Source: Pseudomonas sp. H3(2019) (GTDB lineage Bacteria; Pseudomonadota; Gammaproteobacteria; Pseudomonadales; Pseudomonadaceae). Taken from it: a stretch of DNA of 64,000 nt. The DNA lies in contig NZ_VMSG01000001.1 in assembly GCF_007713465.1 (NCBI RefSeq), positions 1 through 64,000 on the forward strand, in the 5' to 3' direction. Below, piece after piece: positions 54,082-61,773 of the stretch. The first letter of the stretch is position 1. The number at the start of each line of letters is the position of its first letter. The notes under the pieces were generated by a model. The model saw only the letters and a list, made by a program, of their open reading frames with translations. It made no database searches and was not told the DNA's origin. Made by a program: the position numbers and the translations under genes.

Positions 54082-54471
54082 ATGGACCGTTTAGTAAGGC
54101 TTTTCATGACAACGGTAGCAACGATGGCAGGGGTTCTGTTGTTTGTGCCAGTAGCGTCTGCGGCGGGCGGCAGTTGTTATGGCTATCTCACCGAGATGGT
54201 TCGCAGCAGTGATTTCCCATTTCGCTACGTCACCAAGGACAAGGTCAATCTGCTGATCGATGAGGATGACGGTGAAAAGGTCCGGGCTCAGCTTTTCTAT
54301 GAGACGGATGGCTCGGGAATCATTGGTTGGGTCGAGTACGACGTCTCAAAGCACGTACTGCGCAATACCTCGGCGGAGCTTGAGGAACCGGTGGCGTTGA
54401 CCTTTGATACTGGATTCGCGAAGGGGTATGCACAGTGCCTGGCCAAGGCTGGTGATGCAGATGAGCAATGA
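54082..54471 (+). CDS. Exported protein after vgrG, possible immunity protein
   Basis: The 129-residue protein starts at ATG 54082, with AAGGA 8 nt upstream, and has a signal peptide (MDRLVRLFMTTVATMAGVLL, cut after VASA). The mature part begins AAGGSCYGYLTEMV and holds two Cys residues and an acidic region (LIDEDDGEKVRAQLFYETD). It is the first of three adjacent small exported proteins following the vgrG remnant. That is where T6SS effector and immunity genes normally lie, so an orphan immunity role is a reasonable guess. Starts at 54073 and 54076 are also open. Confidence 0.6.
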   Translation: MDRLVRLFMTTVATMAGVLLFVPVASAAGGSCYGYLTEMVRSSDFPFRYVTKDKVNLLIDEDDGEKVRAQLFYETDGSGIIGWVEYDVSKHVLRNTSAELEEPVALTFDTGFAKGYAQCLAKAGDADEQ

Positions 54472-54508
54472 TTCCTATGGGCGCGTGGATTCCAAGAGGC
54501 GGCGTTTG

Positions 54509-55054
54509 ATGGTTAAGCGCTTTCTCGTGGGCGGTGCGTTGGCAATGGTCTCGCTCTGGGCTTTGGCTGCCAGTGATGCCTATACCCAGCATGATGTTCT
54601 GCAGTGTGGTGGCGTCGATGTGGAGTTGGTGTCTTCTTGTCGATCTGTTGCGGTTGAAGAGGGCGAATCTCAACCTCTGCCGGTCTGTTCCGACCAGACG
54701 ATCAACATCAACGGCAAGGTGCTGCGACGTGATGTGGGCAAGGTGTCACAGTTGACCAGTGACGGGAAAAGCACGCGGATGTTGGCAAACGTCGTGGTGG
54801 CCATGGCCTGTATGAAAGGGACAAAGGGCAGCCTGGTGTTCATCGGTGGGTACGGCGGGTGCGGTGCTTGTCCTGAATGGTTTGGTTATTACTCGACGGC
54901 GGGAAAGTTGGTCAGTTACTCCTACAGCAATAACGTTCGCTCGTTTGGCTCGAAGGGCTCTCGCCGCGAACTGATCGAGGCTTACGGCGTTACTGCGAAG
55001 GCGTTGCAAGAGCAGAATGCTGATGCGAAAAGGATCACCTATGGGCAGCCGTAA
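54509..55054 (+). CDS. Exported Cys-containing protein, possible immunity protein
   Basis: The protein is about 181 residues from ATG 54509, with AGAGG 10 nt upstream. It has a signal peptide (MVKRFLVGGALAMVSLWALA, cut near ALA-ASD) and a mature domain with six or so Cys residues (LQCGGVDVELVSSC, LPVCSDQTININGK, VAMACMKGTKG, GGYGGCGACPEWFGYYS). The frame is open further upstream to ATG 54461, which would overlap the previous gene. The many Cys residues point to a disulfide-rich periplasmic fold. No family is recognised. Confidence 0.6.
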   Translation: MVKRFLVGGALAMVSLWALAASDAYTQHDVLQCGGVDVELVSSCRSVAVEEGESQPLPVCSDQTININGKVLRRDVGKVSQLTSDGKSTRMLANVVVAMACMKGTKGSLVFIGGYGGCGACPEWFGYYSTAGKLVSYSYSNNVRSFGSKGSRRELIEAYGVTAKALQEQNADAKRITYGQP

Positions 55055-55463
55055 TCTCGCGATGCTGTTGGCGGGTTTGCTGTGTGGTCTATTCGTTCGG
55101 ACTGCGACGGCGGAGGTTGCTTGCCCTTCTACGGATTTCAATGCGTTCCTCACTTCTTTTTCGGAGAGCCCAGCTGTTCAGAAAGCCTTTACTCAGCGAC
55201 CTCTGCAATTTGTGGCCACGGTAGATGCTGAGCCGGAGCCGCGACAGGAAAAGCGCGCATTGGGAGGAGAGCAGATTAAATTTCCGCTCTTGCCTGATCG
55301 CGCCTACCGAGAGGCTGAGGGTTTGGCGTTAAGCGTGAAAGAACTGAGTGGGGATCACGCTACGGCCATATTGAATAAGCCTGATACCGACTACTTGGTT
55401 GAGTATCGATTCGTGCGTGGTCAATGCTGGATGCTCAGTGAGGTTTCGGATTTCGCGATTTAG
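55041..55463 (+). CDS. Exported protein, unknown function
   Basis: The 140-residue protein begins at ATG 55041, 14 nt inside the end of the previous gene, with AAAGGA about 8 nt upstream. It has a signal peptide (MGSRNLAMLLAGLLCGLFVR, cut near ATA-EVA). The mature part has CPSTDFNAFLTSFSESPAVQ and QRPLQFVATVD near its start and YLVEYRFVRGQCWML near its end. Two Cys residues far apart could pair. Small proteins of this layout occur near T6SS effectors in Pseudomonas, but I cannot name the effector. A hairpin terminator follows. Confidence 0.6.
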   Translation: MGSRNLAMLLAGLLCGLFVRTATAEVACPSTDFNAFLTSFSESPAVQKAFTQRPLQFVATVDAEPEPRQEKRALGGEQIKFPLLPDRAYREAEGLALSVKELSGDHATAILNKPDTDYLVEYRFVRGQCWMLSEVSDFAI

Positions 55464-55470
55464 CGAGGCA

Positions 55471-55504
55471 CCGAGGGGCGCGCCAGTGTTGTCGTGCCCC
55501 TCGG
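55471..55504. terminator. Bidirectional hairpin between convergent genes
   Basis: CCGAGGGGC (55471-55479) and GCCCCTCGG (55496-55504) form a perfect 9-bp stem. It lies between the stop of the plus-strand gene at 55463 and that of the minus-strand gene at 55510, so it can serve both. There is no clear T-run on either side. Confidence 0.55.
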
Positions 55505-55509
55505 CAGGC

Positions 55510-55899
55510 TTACACCTTAACTCGATACTCCACCGGATTCGGTGAATCGAGGTTGTCCATGGCGCGGTCGATCAGCAGTTGTGCGCCTTCGGCCATGCGG
55601 TAGATGGCGAGGGCGACGTTGCGGCGGGAGCCTTCGATTTCGAAGGCGAGGTCGCCGGCGATGGCTTTGATGGAGGCGATGTCTTCGGAGGCGTTGGCCA
55701 GTAGGCTGTCGGTGTCGACGTCGGGGGCAACGATGAAGAGTTGGCCTTTGCGAGCGTCGGCCAGGTGGATTTTGGGTGGGGGCGTGCCCAGGTGGTGGTC
55801 GAGGGCGCGTTCGGCGGCTTCGTGGAGCTTTTTCGAATCGAGGGATTCGTAGGGGGAGGTGGTTGGGTCTTCTGGTGGATTTGGTGTTGGCTTGATCAT
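55510..55899 (-). CDS. DUF6124 (DUF3077-like) family protein
   Basis: The 129-residue acidic protein has a proline- and threonine-rich start (MIKPTPNPPEDPTTSPYESL), followed by LHEAAERALDHHLG, FIVAPDVDTDSLLANASE and SRRNVALAIYRMAEGAQLLI. These are typical of DUF6124 proteins, which are found in many copies in the Pseudomonas fluorescens group. No function is established to my knowledge. AGGGAG is about 9 nt upstream of the ATG. The gene has an unusually structured leader (55924-56130). Confidence 0.8.
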   Translation of the reverse strand: MIKPTPNPPEDPTTSPYESLDSKKLHEAAERALDHHLGTPPPKIHLADARKGQLFIVAPDVDTDSLLANASEDIASIKAIAGDLAFEIEGSRRNVALAIYRMAEGAQLLIDRAMDNLDSPNPVEYRVKV

Positions 55900-55923
55900 T
55901 GGTGTATCTCCCTGGAACTAAGG

Positions 55924-56130
55924 AGCTGACACCGTTTCGCTTGCGCTTCGAAAGAGGTGGCAGCTGTGCGTTGGTGTGCAAGACCGGTCCAGGAACCCGG
56001 CAGACCCGAAGGTCTCCGACGCACAGCCGCCATAACGATTCGCGAGCATAAAAAAACGCTCGATGAATAGCCATCTACGATTGTGCACCTGGACCGGACT
56101 TGCACGTCCGTATCACCGTTTTTTGGTGAC
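55924..56130 (-). ncRNA. Candidate structured leader RNA of the DUF6124 gene
   Basis: AGCTGACACC (55924-55933) pairs with GGTGGCAGCT (55956-55965) with one mismatch and has an inner TTTCG/CGAAA stem. GCTGTGCGT (55963-55971) pairs perfectly with ACGCACAGC (56019-56027) and encloses AGACC-CGAA-GGTCT. The two long stems share three bases, so they compete. Further stems are CGAGC/GCTCG (56043-56062), CGGAC/GTCCG (56095-56110) and TCACC/GGTGA (56113-56129). The nearest stem is only 25 nt from the start codon, which suggests cis-regulation. No known riboswitch class is recognised. Confidence 0.45.
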
Positions 56131-56220
56131 AGGGTGAGACTAGCCCTGACTCGCAGGTCCGGATAGTTACCGAACACCGCTAGAACTTGAAGGAAATGTC
56201 CGAGGAAATAGGGTCGTGAT

Positions 56221-56332
56221 GATCGTTCCCACGCTCCGGCGTGGGAATGCATCCTGTGACGCTCTGCGTCACTTCACGAAGCGGACGCGGAGCGTCCATG
56301 GCGGCATTCCTTTGCTGCGCGTGGGAACGATC
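56221..56332. repeat. Cluster of REP-like palindromes
   Basis: GATCGTTCCCACGC and GCGTGGGAA form the first palindrome, GTGACGC/GCGTCAC the second and GGACGC/GCGTCC the third. The cluster closes with GCGCGTGGGAACGATC, so its outer ends are inverted repeats. The single units match the elements at 7087, 27924 and 58150. Such clusters are typical of non-autonomous REP elements moved by RAYT transposases in Pseudomonas. Confidence 0.75.
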
Positions 56333-56484
56333 GGCGAGGGGATGTGGTGGGCTTTGAGAGGTATGACTTGGTGGTCATCGTGCTTAAAAAGCGCTTCATC
56401 TTCTGCTAACGCTGCGCAACGGTGGCGTTCTGGTGTTAAGCCGCTACACTGCGCCAGCGTTCATTTTTCTTTTGGGGCTTGAGC

Positions 56485-56868
56485 ATGAAATTTCGTTTTC
56501 TTCTGTGGATGATGGGCTTGCTGATGCGCAAGGCCAGTCGGACCAATCCGGCGTTTCAGCAGCAGTTGGGTGATAAAGAATTGGTGTTCCAGTTGCAGAC
56601 GCTGGACGGCAAGGTGGCGCGGCACTTCGTGGTGAAGGATCAGCGCATTAGCAGTAAGTCTGGCGTGTATGCAGAGCCGGCGTTTGCGATTGCCTTTAAG
56701 GATGCGGCTTACGGCTTTGCCACGATGCAGGCGAAGAATAAGCAGTTGGCGTTCATGACCGGGATTCAGGACAAGTCGATTCAGATCAAGGGCAACCCGG
56801 CGCTGGTGATGTGGTTCCAGGGGTTGACCAAGTATTTGAGGCCTAGGAAGGCCAAGCCCAAGGCGTGA
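56485..56868 (+). CDS. SCP2 (sterol carrier)-like small protein
   Basis: The 127-residue protein starts MKFRFLLWMMGLLMRKASRT and has the SCP2-fold pattern ELVFQLQTLDGKVARHFVV, FAIAFKDAAYGFATM and IQIKGNPALVMWFQGLTKYL. Proteins of this kind bind lipids or fatty acyl groups; the exact role in Pseudomonas is unknown. The ATG at 56485 is preferred to a TTG at 56479. The last 92 nt of the gene occur again at 58033-58127 on the far side of the fic module. Confidence 0.7.
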   Translation: MKFRFLLWMMGLLMRKASRTNPAFQQQLGDKELVFQLQTLDGKVARHFVVKDQRISSKSGVYAEPAFAIAFKDAAYGFATMQAKNKQLAFMTGIQDKSIQIKGNPALVMWFQGLTKYLRPRKAKPKA

Positions 56869-56871
56869 GGT
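56777..56871 (+). repeat. 95-bp direct repeat, left copy (3' end of SCP2-like gene)
   Basis: This copy and that at 58033-58127 agree at 91 of 95 positions, with the first 63 identical. It covers the last 30 codons and stop of the SCP2-like gene. The two copies flank the fic/antitoxin genes in direct orientation, 1256 bp apart. Confidence 0.85.
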
Positions 56872-56913
56872 CTTTCAGGTAGGCGGAGATTCTCCGCGAG
56901 CAAGTTCGCCTCT

Positions 56914-57678
56914 TCAGTCATCCGATTCAGGAGGTTTCTGGGTGTCGAGTGGCTGTGCCCTGTATGTCTTGTAGATCTGCTGGACTTCTGGGTTGTCCAG
57001 GCTCGCGTAGGTGATGCCTTCCTTGTCCAGGCCATCGAGGCCCCTGATGCCACTGATGGTCGCTGGCCACTCGTCGCGACTGGATATGTCGACTATGAAC
57101 GGTTTCAGGTAGTTATCGAGATGCCTCTCACGAGGCTCTCGGATCTCGTCGCTGAGTGCCCGCAGGTAGTCGTCCTTGCTTGTCCTTGACCAGTCGATGG
57201 CGAACTTGGTCCGATAGGAGAGCTCCATGAAGACTAATAAAATCGTGCGCCCGTTGCCGTCCAGGAAGGGGTGTGCGAAAGCCAGCTGGCCCATGACCCC
57301 GCCTGGGTGGTTTCTGAAATGCTTTTTGTCTGCTGCCAGCTCAAGCGCATAGTCGACAGACATCTTGATGGAGTTCGGATGCTCGAAGACGGTGCTTCTG
57401 GGGTCGTCGTGTGAGCCTTTGAAGACTGCCAGGTGAGGTACGAGCTCATTCCGGTCTTTCCCTGCCCAAGGATAGAAGCCGGAGAACAGGATTTCGTGAA
57501 CTCTGAGTACTGTCTTGTAATCGATGGGCTTCTTCTTGGCCAAATAGGCAAGAGCCTCTTCGATACTCAATTCGAACGAAAAATGCTCTGACTCTTTTAC
57601 TTCAGTGGGATCTTTCAGCTGTAGCGAATTTTGAAGGTATCCAGCCGTTTCGAAATCGCCGAACGGATCAAAAGTCAT
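56914..57678 (-). CDS. fic: Fic-domain protein (probable AMPylase toxin)
   Basis: Fic proteins transfer AMP or similar groups from nucleotides to target proteins. The 254-residue protein has the Fic core with HPFLDGNGR at 136-144, including the catalytic His136 and the phosphate-binding GNGR. The usual final Arg of HxFx(D/E)GNGRxxR is Leu147. Conserved outer features are VHEILFSGFYPWAGKDR and FEHPNSIKMSVDYAL. A 4-nt overlap with the small gene upstream indicates a toxin-antitoxin operon. The pair lies between 95-bp direct repeats, so it is probably acquired DNA. Confidence 0.88.
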   Translation of the reverse strand: MTFDPFGDFETAGYLQNSLQLKDPTEVKESEHFSFELSIEEALAYLAKKKPIDYKTVLRVHEILFSGFYPWAGKDRNELVPHLAVFKGSHDDPRSTVFEHPNSIKMSVDYALELAADKKHFRNHPGGVMGQLAFAHPFLDGNGRTILLVFMELSYRTKFAIDWSRTSKDDYLRALSDEIREPRERHLDNYLKPFIVDISSRDEWPATISGIRGLDGLDKEGITYASLDNPEVQQIYKTYRAQPLDTQKPPESDD

Positions 57679-57932
57679 GCGCTACGTTTCTGGGAACGCC
57701 TCTCCTGAAGGTAGCGTCCCTGGAGCGTCAGGGTCTCGGATTTGCTCAGAACGCCTTTTTTCTTGAGATTGACGAGCAACTGTTCGACGCCATCCAGCTC
57801 GACGACGTCGCCAGCCAAACGGGTAATGGTCACGGCCATACGACTCATGCCGTCACGTTCAGCAGTGACCTTGTGATCTTTTGCAAGCTCGCGGACTTGA
57901 CTTGCAACACTGACAGCGGCTGTTTGGGTCAT
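57675..57932 (-). CDS. Probable antitoxin partner of the Fic protein
   Basis: The 85-residue protein is encoded directly before fic and overlaps it by 4 nt. It is mostly helical with many charged residues (VASQVRELAKDHKVTAERDG, VEQLLVNLKKKGVLSKSETL) and ends with a basic tail (RRSQKRSA). In Fic toxin-antitoxin systems the small partner blocks the ATP site with an (S/T)xxxE(G/N) helix. Here SQVREL is the nearest match and is imperfect, so the mode of inhibition is uncertain. Gene order and size are the main support. Confidence 0.6.
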   Translation of the reverse strand: MTQTAAVSVASQVRELAKDHKVTAERDGMSRMAVTITRLAGDVVELDGVEQLLVNLKKKGVLSKSETLTLQGRYLQERRSQKRSA

Positions 57933-58032
57933 CGGAAAGCCCTCTATTTGCCGTCAAATCATAGCAGGGCGCTTGTTTTTTGTCTTCGTGGGCGCATAGG
58001 CCGAGATCGCTGGAAAGAGCCCTTCAAGTACC

Positions 58033-58127
58033 CGATTCAGATCAAGGGCAACCCGGCGCTGGTGATGTGGTTCCAGGGGTTGACCAAGTATTTGAAGCCG
58101 AGGAAGGCTAAGCCTAAGGCGTGAGGT
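58033..58127 (+). repeat. 95-bp direct repeat, right copy (orphan SCP2 gene end)
   Basis: This is the second copy of the last codons and stop of the SCP2-like gene, with no gene body before it. It differs from the left copy at four places, three of them silent and one Arg-to-Lys. That looks like a diverged allele rather than a fresh duplication. Confidence 0.85.
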
Positions 58128-58149
58128 TGGCGGTGTTGGGGCGGGTGCT

Positions 58150-58200
58150 GTGACGCGGAGCGTCACGGGATGCATTCCCACGCAGAGCGTGGGAACGATC
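58150..58200. repeat. Pair of REP-like palindromes
   Basis: GTGACGC-GGA-GCGTCAC is followed by ATTCCCACGC-AGA-GCGTGGGAA and CGATC. It lies just past the stop of the HDOD gene, which runs on the minus strand. It may double as a transcription stop. Confidence 0.75.
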
Positions 58201-58209
58201 AGGTGTCGG

Positions 58210-59610
58210 TCAGGGCTGGGTGAATTGCGAAGCCAGTTCGCGCAGCAGGACTTCGGCTTCGAGGACTTTGCTGACGACGTCGTCGGCTTTGTCGCGCGTC
58301 AGGCCGAGGCGGTCGAGCAGGGCGTCGGGGATTTCTTCGTCGGGGCCGGAGCCGATGCCACGGCTGCGCAGTAGGCGCACGGCCAGGCAGACGAGGTTCG
58401 GGTATTCGGCGTAGTCGCCGTCGTAGCTCGGGTCGTGCTGGAAGCGCAGCGCGGTGGACAGTTCATCCGGCATGTCCCAGTAGCGCATCAGCCACGCGCC
58501 GATCTGTTCGCGGCTGATGCCCAGCAGGTGTTGCTCGACAAAGCTGTGGCACAGGTGCGGGTTGACCTCCAGGTGGCGGCAGATCAGCGAGAAGTGTGGC
58601 GGGAAGACGTGGGCCAGCAGCAGGTAGCCAAAGTTGTGCAGCAGGCCGGCGAGGTAGGTCAGGCCGGCTTCCGGGCGCTGGGCGCGCGGCATGGCGCGGG
58701 TCAGGCCTTCGATGACGGCGGCGGTGTAGATCGATTGGTGCCAGTACGGCGTGGTGTGTTGCGGGTGGTCCTTGGGCAGGCTCAGGGTTTTGCCCAGGGC
58801 CAGGCCCAGCGCCAGGTTGATCACCAGATCGAAGCCCAGCACGCGGACGATCGCGTCTTCCACTGAACGAATCTTGCCCGGTGAGGCGTAGTACGGCGAC
58901 GCCGCCCAGCTCACCACTTGCGCGGCCAGCGCCGGGTCGGTTTCGACGACGCCGGTGATGTCGTCGATGGTGGCGTTGGGGTCGACCCGCAGCTTGATGA
59001 TTTTTTGTGCCGTTTCAGCCAGCGGCGGAATTTCGATGGTCGCTTCCAGGCGTTGCTGGATGCGTCGCGCCGTGAAGGCCTGCACCGCTTGGGTGATTTC
59101 CTCGCGGTCATCGTCGGGGCGGTCGAGGTTCGGGCGAATGCTGCTCAGGGCTTCGCCGAAGTTCGCGGCGCTGGCCTTGGTCAGCATGCTCTTGAAGTCT
59201 TCGCTGGTGATTTCCAGCAGCACGCCTGTCTCACCCGAGTTGATCAGCAACTGCGGTTCGCGCAGCAGGCTTTCTTCATACAGGCACGGCGAGCTGGTGA
59301 GCGCCGGCAGGCCGGGCAAAAAACTCAGGGTGTGTTTGCCGAGCATGCGCTCCAGGCGTTCGGTTGGCACGGCGGTGAGCCGGCGACCAGTGAGTTCGGC
59401 GAGGCGATTGAGGTCCAGCAACTGGCTCTGCGGAAACAGCACCATGAGCGCGCCGACAGCGTCGTCGACCAACACCGCTTGCACCTTGCGGGCGGGGTTG
59501 AGGCCCGGGCGATCGAGCACTTCGGCGTAGCGGATGCCCAGCTTGCCAAGCAGCAGCCGGATAACAGACGGAGCGTGCGGGGCTTCGGGTACGAAGGCAA
59601 CTTCGGTCAT
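58210..59610 (-). CDS. HDOD-domain protein with N-terminal YbaK-like domain
   Basis: The 466-residue protein has an N-terminal part (about 1-150) resembling YbaK/aminoacyl-tRNA deacylase domains (RLLLGKLGIRYAEVLDR, LLDLNRLAELTGRRL) and a C-terminal HDOD domain (about 200-400) with EIPPLAETAQKIIKLRVDPN, DPALAAQVVSWAASPYY, IRSVEDAIVRVLGFDLVINL and YLAGLLHNFGYLLLAHVFP. HDOD proteins lack the usual HD phosphohydrolase activity and are often linked to signalling or motility. Here the role is unknown. The place next to recG is usual for Pseudomonas. Confidence 0.85.
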   Translation of the reverse strand: MTEVAFVPEAPHAPSVIRLLLGKLGIRYAEVLDRPGLNPARKVQAVLVDDAVGALMVLFPQSQLLDLNRLAELTGRRLTAVPTERLERMLGKHTLSFLPGLPALTSSPCLYEESLLREPQLLINSGETGVLLEITSEDFKSMLTKASAANFGEALSSIRPNLDRPDDDREEITQAVQAFTARRIQQRLEATIEIPPLAETAQKIIKLRVDPNATIDDITGVVETDPALAAQVVSWAASPYYASPGKIRSVEDAIVRVLGFDLVINLALGLALGKTLSLPKDHPQHTTPYWHQSIYTAAVIEGLTRAMPRAQRPEAGLTYLAGLLHNFGYLLLAHVFPPHFSLICRHLEVNPHLCHSFVEQHLLGISREQIGAWLMRYWDMPDELSTALRFQHDPSYDGDYAEYPNLVCLAVRLLRSRGIGSGPDEEIPDALLDRLGLTRDKADDVVSKVLEAEVLLRELASQFTQP

Positions 59611-59688
59611 GGTGTGTGTCCGTTTTCAAACAATTGCAGGAGTATAACCAGCTTGTTTAAAACCATCGCCCAGAAACTGAGACACTGC

Positions 59689-61764
59689 TCACACTTGGCC
59701 GTATTGCTGCCCATGGCGTAGCCAGCGGTCGAGCAACGGGCTGACGTGATGCGGCCAACGCTCGAGCAATGCCTGGGCCGCGTCGCGCACGGCCGGCAGC
59801 AGGTCGGCGTCGCGCATCAGGTCGGCGACCTTGAATTGCAGCAGACCTGTTTGCCGGGTGCCGAGCATCTCGCCGGGGCCGCGCAGTTCGAGGTCTTTCT
59901 CGGCGATCACGAAGCCGTCGTTGGTTTCACGCATGATACCGAGACGTTGCCGACCGATCTGCGACAGCGGCGGATGGTAGAGCAGCACGCAGTGACTGGC
60001 GGCGCTGCCCCGGCCCACGCGACCACGTAACTGGTGCAGTTGCGCCAGGCCGAGACGCTCCGGGTTTTCGATGATCATCAGGCTGGCGTTGGGCACGTCG
60101 ACGCCGACTTCGATCACTGTGGTCGCCACCAGCAACTGCAACGCGCCGGCCTTGAACCGGGCCATGACCTCGGCTTTCTCGGCGGGTTTCATGCGCCCGT
60201 GAATCAGGCCGACCTTCAGCTCGCCGAGGGCGGCGGTGAGGTCTTCGTAAGTGGTTTCGGCGGCCTGGCAGGTGAGCTCCTCCGACTCTTCGATCAGCGT
60301 GCACACCCAATACGCCTGCCGCCCTTCGGCGCACGCGGCGCGCACTCGCTCGATGACTTCAACCCGGCGCGTGTCGGTGACCAGCACGGTGTTGACCGGG
60401 GTTCGACCGGGCGGCAGTTCGTCGAGAATCGAGGTGTCGAGGTCGGCGTAGGCGCTCATCGCCAAGGTTCGCGGAATCGGCGTGGCGGTCATGATCAACT
60501 GGTGCGGGCACATCCGCCCGCCCACGCCTTTTTGCCGCAGCGCCAAGCGTTGCTGGACGCCGAAGCGGTGTTGTTCGTCGATGATCACTAGCGCAAGGTT
60601 CTTGAACTGCACTTCGTCCTGGAACAAGGCGTGAGTACCGACCACCATCGGCGTGCCGCTGGCGATTTGTTCCAGTGCGGCGACGCGGTTCTTGCCCTTG
60701 AGCTTGCCGGCCAGCCAGGCGACTTCCAGGCCCAGCGGCTCGAGCCAGCGCTTGAAGGTGATGAAGTGCTGTTCGGCGAGGATCTCGGTGGGCGCCATCA
60801 GCGCCACTTGATAACCGGCCTCCAGCGCTTGCAAGGCGGCGAGGGCGGCGACCACGGTTTTACCGGCGCCGACGTCGCCCTGAATCAGCCGCAGCATCGG
60901 CTCGTGCTGGCTCATGTCGTAGGCTATTTCATTGCCCACCCGTTGCTGCGCGCCGGTCGGCGGGAAGCCGAGGTTGGCCAGATACTGAGCCGGCAGCCGG
61001 GTGGCTTTGGGCATGGCCGGCGCCCGCAGCGCGCGCATGCTTTCACGCAGGCGTTGCTGCGACAGCTGGTGGGTCAGCAGTTCTTCGAAGGCCAGACGGT
61101 GTTGCGCCCAGTGATGACCGAGGGCGAGTTCGTCGACATCGGCATCGGCGGGCGGGTGATGCAGGTAGCGGATCGCGTCGGCCAGTGGCGCCAGTTGGTA
61201 GTCCCGCGCCAGTTCTTGCGGCAGCCAGTCGGGCAGGCTGCTCGGGCCGAGCAAGGTCAGGGTTTGCATGCACAGTTGGCGCAGCCGCTGTTGGGTCAGG
61301 CCTTCGGTGAGCGGGTAGACCGGCGTCAGGGTTTCATCCACCGGCGGCGGTTCGTCGCCGTTGATGGCGCGGTATTCCGGGTGGTAGATTTCCAGCCCCG
61401 AAGCGCCGGGCCGGGCCTCGCCGTAACAACGCACGCGGGTGCCGCGTTTCAGGCCTTCCTTTTGCGCGTTGCTGAAATGGTAGAAGCGCAGGCTGAGCCC
61501 GCCGGTGCCGTCCTGCAGGCGCACGACCAGGCTGCGGCGCCGGCCCATGACCACGTCGGCGCCGCTGACGGTGCCTTCGATCACCGCGTCCTGGCCTGGC
61601 CGCAAGTGGCCGATCGGTACTACGCGGGTGCGATCCTGGTAACGCAGCGGCAGGTGGAACAGTACGTCTTGAAGGTTTTCCAGGCCGACCTTGGCGAGTT
61701 TTTCGGCCATGGCTTCGCCGACACCCTTGAGTGCCGTGACCGACACTTGTGACAGCTCAGCCAT
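59689..61764 (-). CDS. recG: ATP-dependent DNA helicase RecG
   Basis: RecG remodels stalled replication forks and branch-migrates Holliday junctions. The 691-residue protein has an N-terminal wedge/OB region (LKGVGEAMAEKLAKVGLENL, LQDVLFHLPLRYQDRTRV), then the helicase domain with Walker A GDVGAGKTVVAALAAL, DEQH box VIIDEQHRFGVQQR, MTATPIPRTLA and the C-terminal QLHQLRGRVGRG. The length is normal. The start is ATG 61764, 9 nt past the stop of oxyR (61774). Confidence 0.97.
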   Translation of the reverse strand: MAELSQVSVTALKGVGEAMAEKLAKVGLENLQDVLFHLPLRYQDRTRVVPIGHLRPGQDAVIEGTVSGADVVMGRRRSLVVRLQDGTGGLSLRFYHFSNAQKEGLKRGTRVRCYGEARPGASGLEIYHPEYRAINGDEPPPVDETLTPVYPLTEGLTQQRLRQLCMQTLTLLGPSSLPDWLPQELARDYQLAPLADAIRYLHHPPADADVDELALGHHWAQHRLAFEELLTHQLSQQRLRESMRALRAPAMPKATRLPAQYLANLGFPPTGAQQRVGNEIAYDMSQHEPMLRLIQGDVGAGKTVVAALAALQALEAGYQVALMAPTEILAEQHFITFKRWLEPLGLEVAWLAGKLKGKNRVAALEQIASGTPMVVGTHALFQDEVQFKNLALVIIDEQHRFGVQQRLALRQKGVGGRMCPHQLIMTATPIPRTLAMSAYADLDTSILDELPPGRTPVNTVLVTDTRRVEVIERVRAACAEGRQAYWVCTLIEESEELTCQAAETTYEDLTAALGELKVGLIHGRMKPAEKAEVMARFKAGALQLLVATTVIEVGVDVPNASLMIIENPERLGLAQLHQLRGRVGRGSAASHCVLLYHPPLSQIGRQRLGIMRETNDGFVIAEKDLELRGPGEMLGTRQTGLLQFKVADLMRDADLLPAVRDAAQALLERWPHHVSPLLDRWLRHGQQYGQV

Positions 61765-61773
61765 TGCTACTGC

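Larger units (their letters stand above)
55900..56484. other. 585-bp gap: hairpin-rich leader plus REP cluster
   Basis: No gene is supported here. The left half (55924-56130) is a run of stem-loops that would be the 5' leader of the DUF6124 mRNA on the minus strand. The right half contains the REP cluster at 56221-56332 and then about 150 nt that must hold the promoter of the SCP2-like gene. Confidence 0.6.

Noticed and set aside
53991..54212. Open frame of 73 codons before the first post-vgrG exported protein
   Set aside because: It overlaps the signal-peptide gene at 54082 in another frame and has no signal, helix or ribosome site of its own.
56221..56332. CRISPR-like repeat cluster
   Set aside because: The units are palindromes of different sequence without equal spacers and without cas genes nearby; they fit REP elements.
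57873..58124. Open frame of 83 codons ending in the SCP2 gene tail, taken as a gene
   Set aside because: Only the last 30 codons have a relative (the repeat); the rest is opposite the antitoxin gene. It is a scrap, so it was recorded as a repeat.
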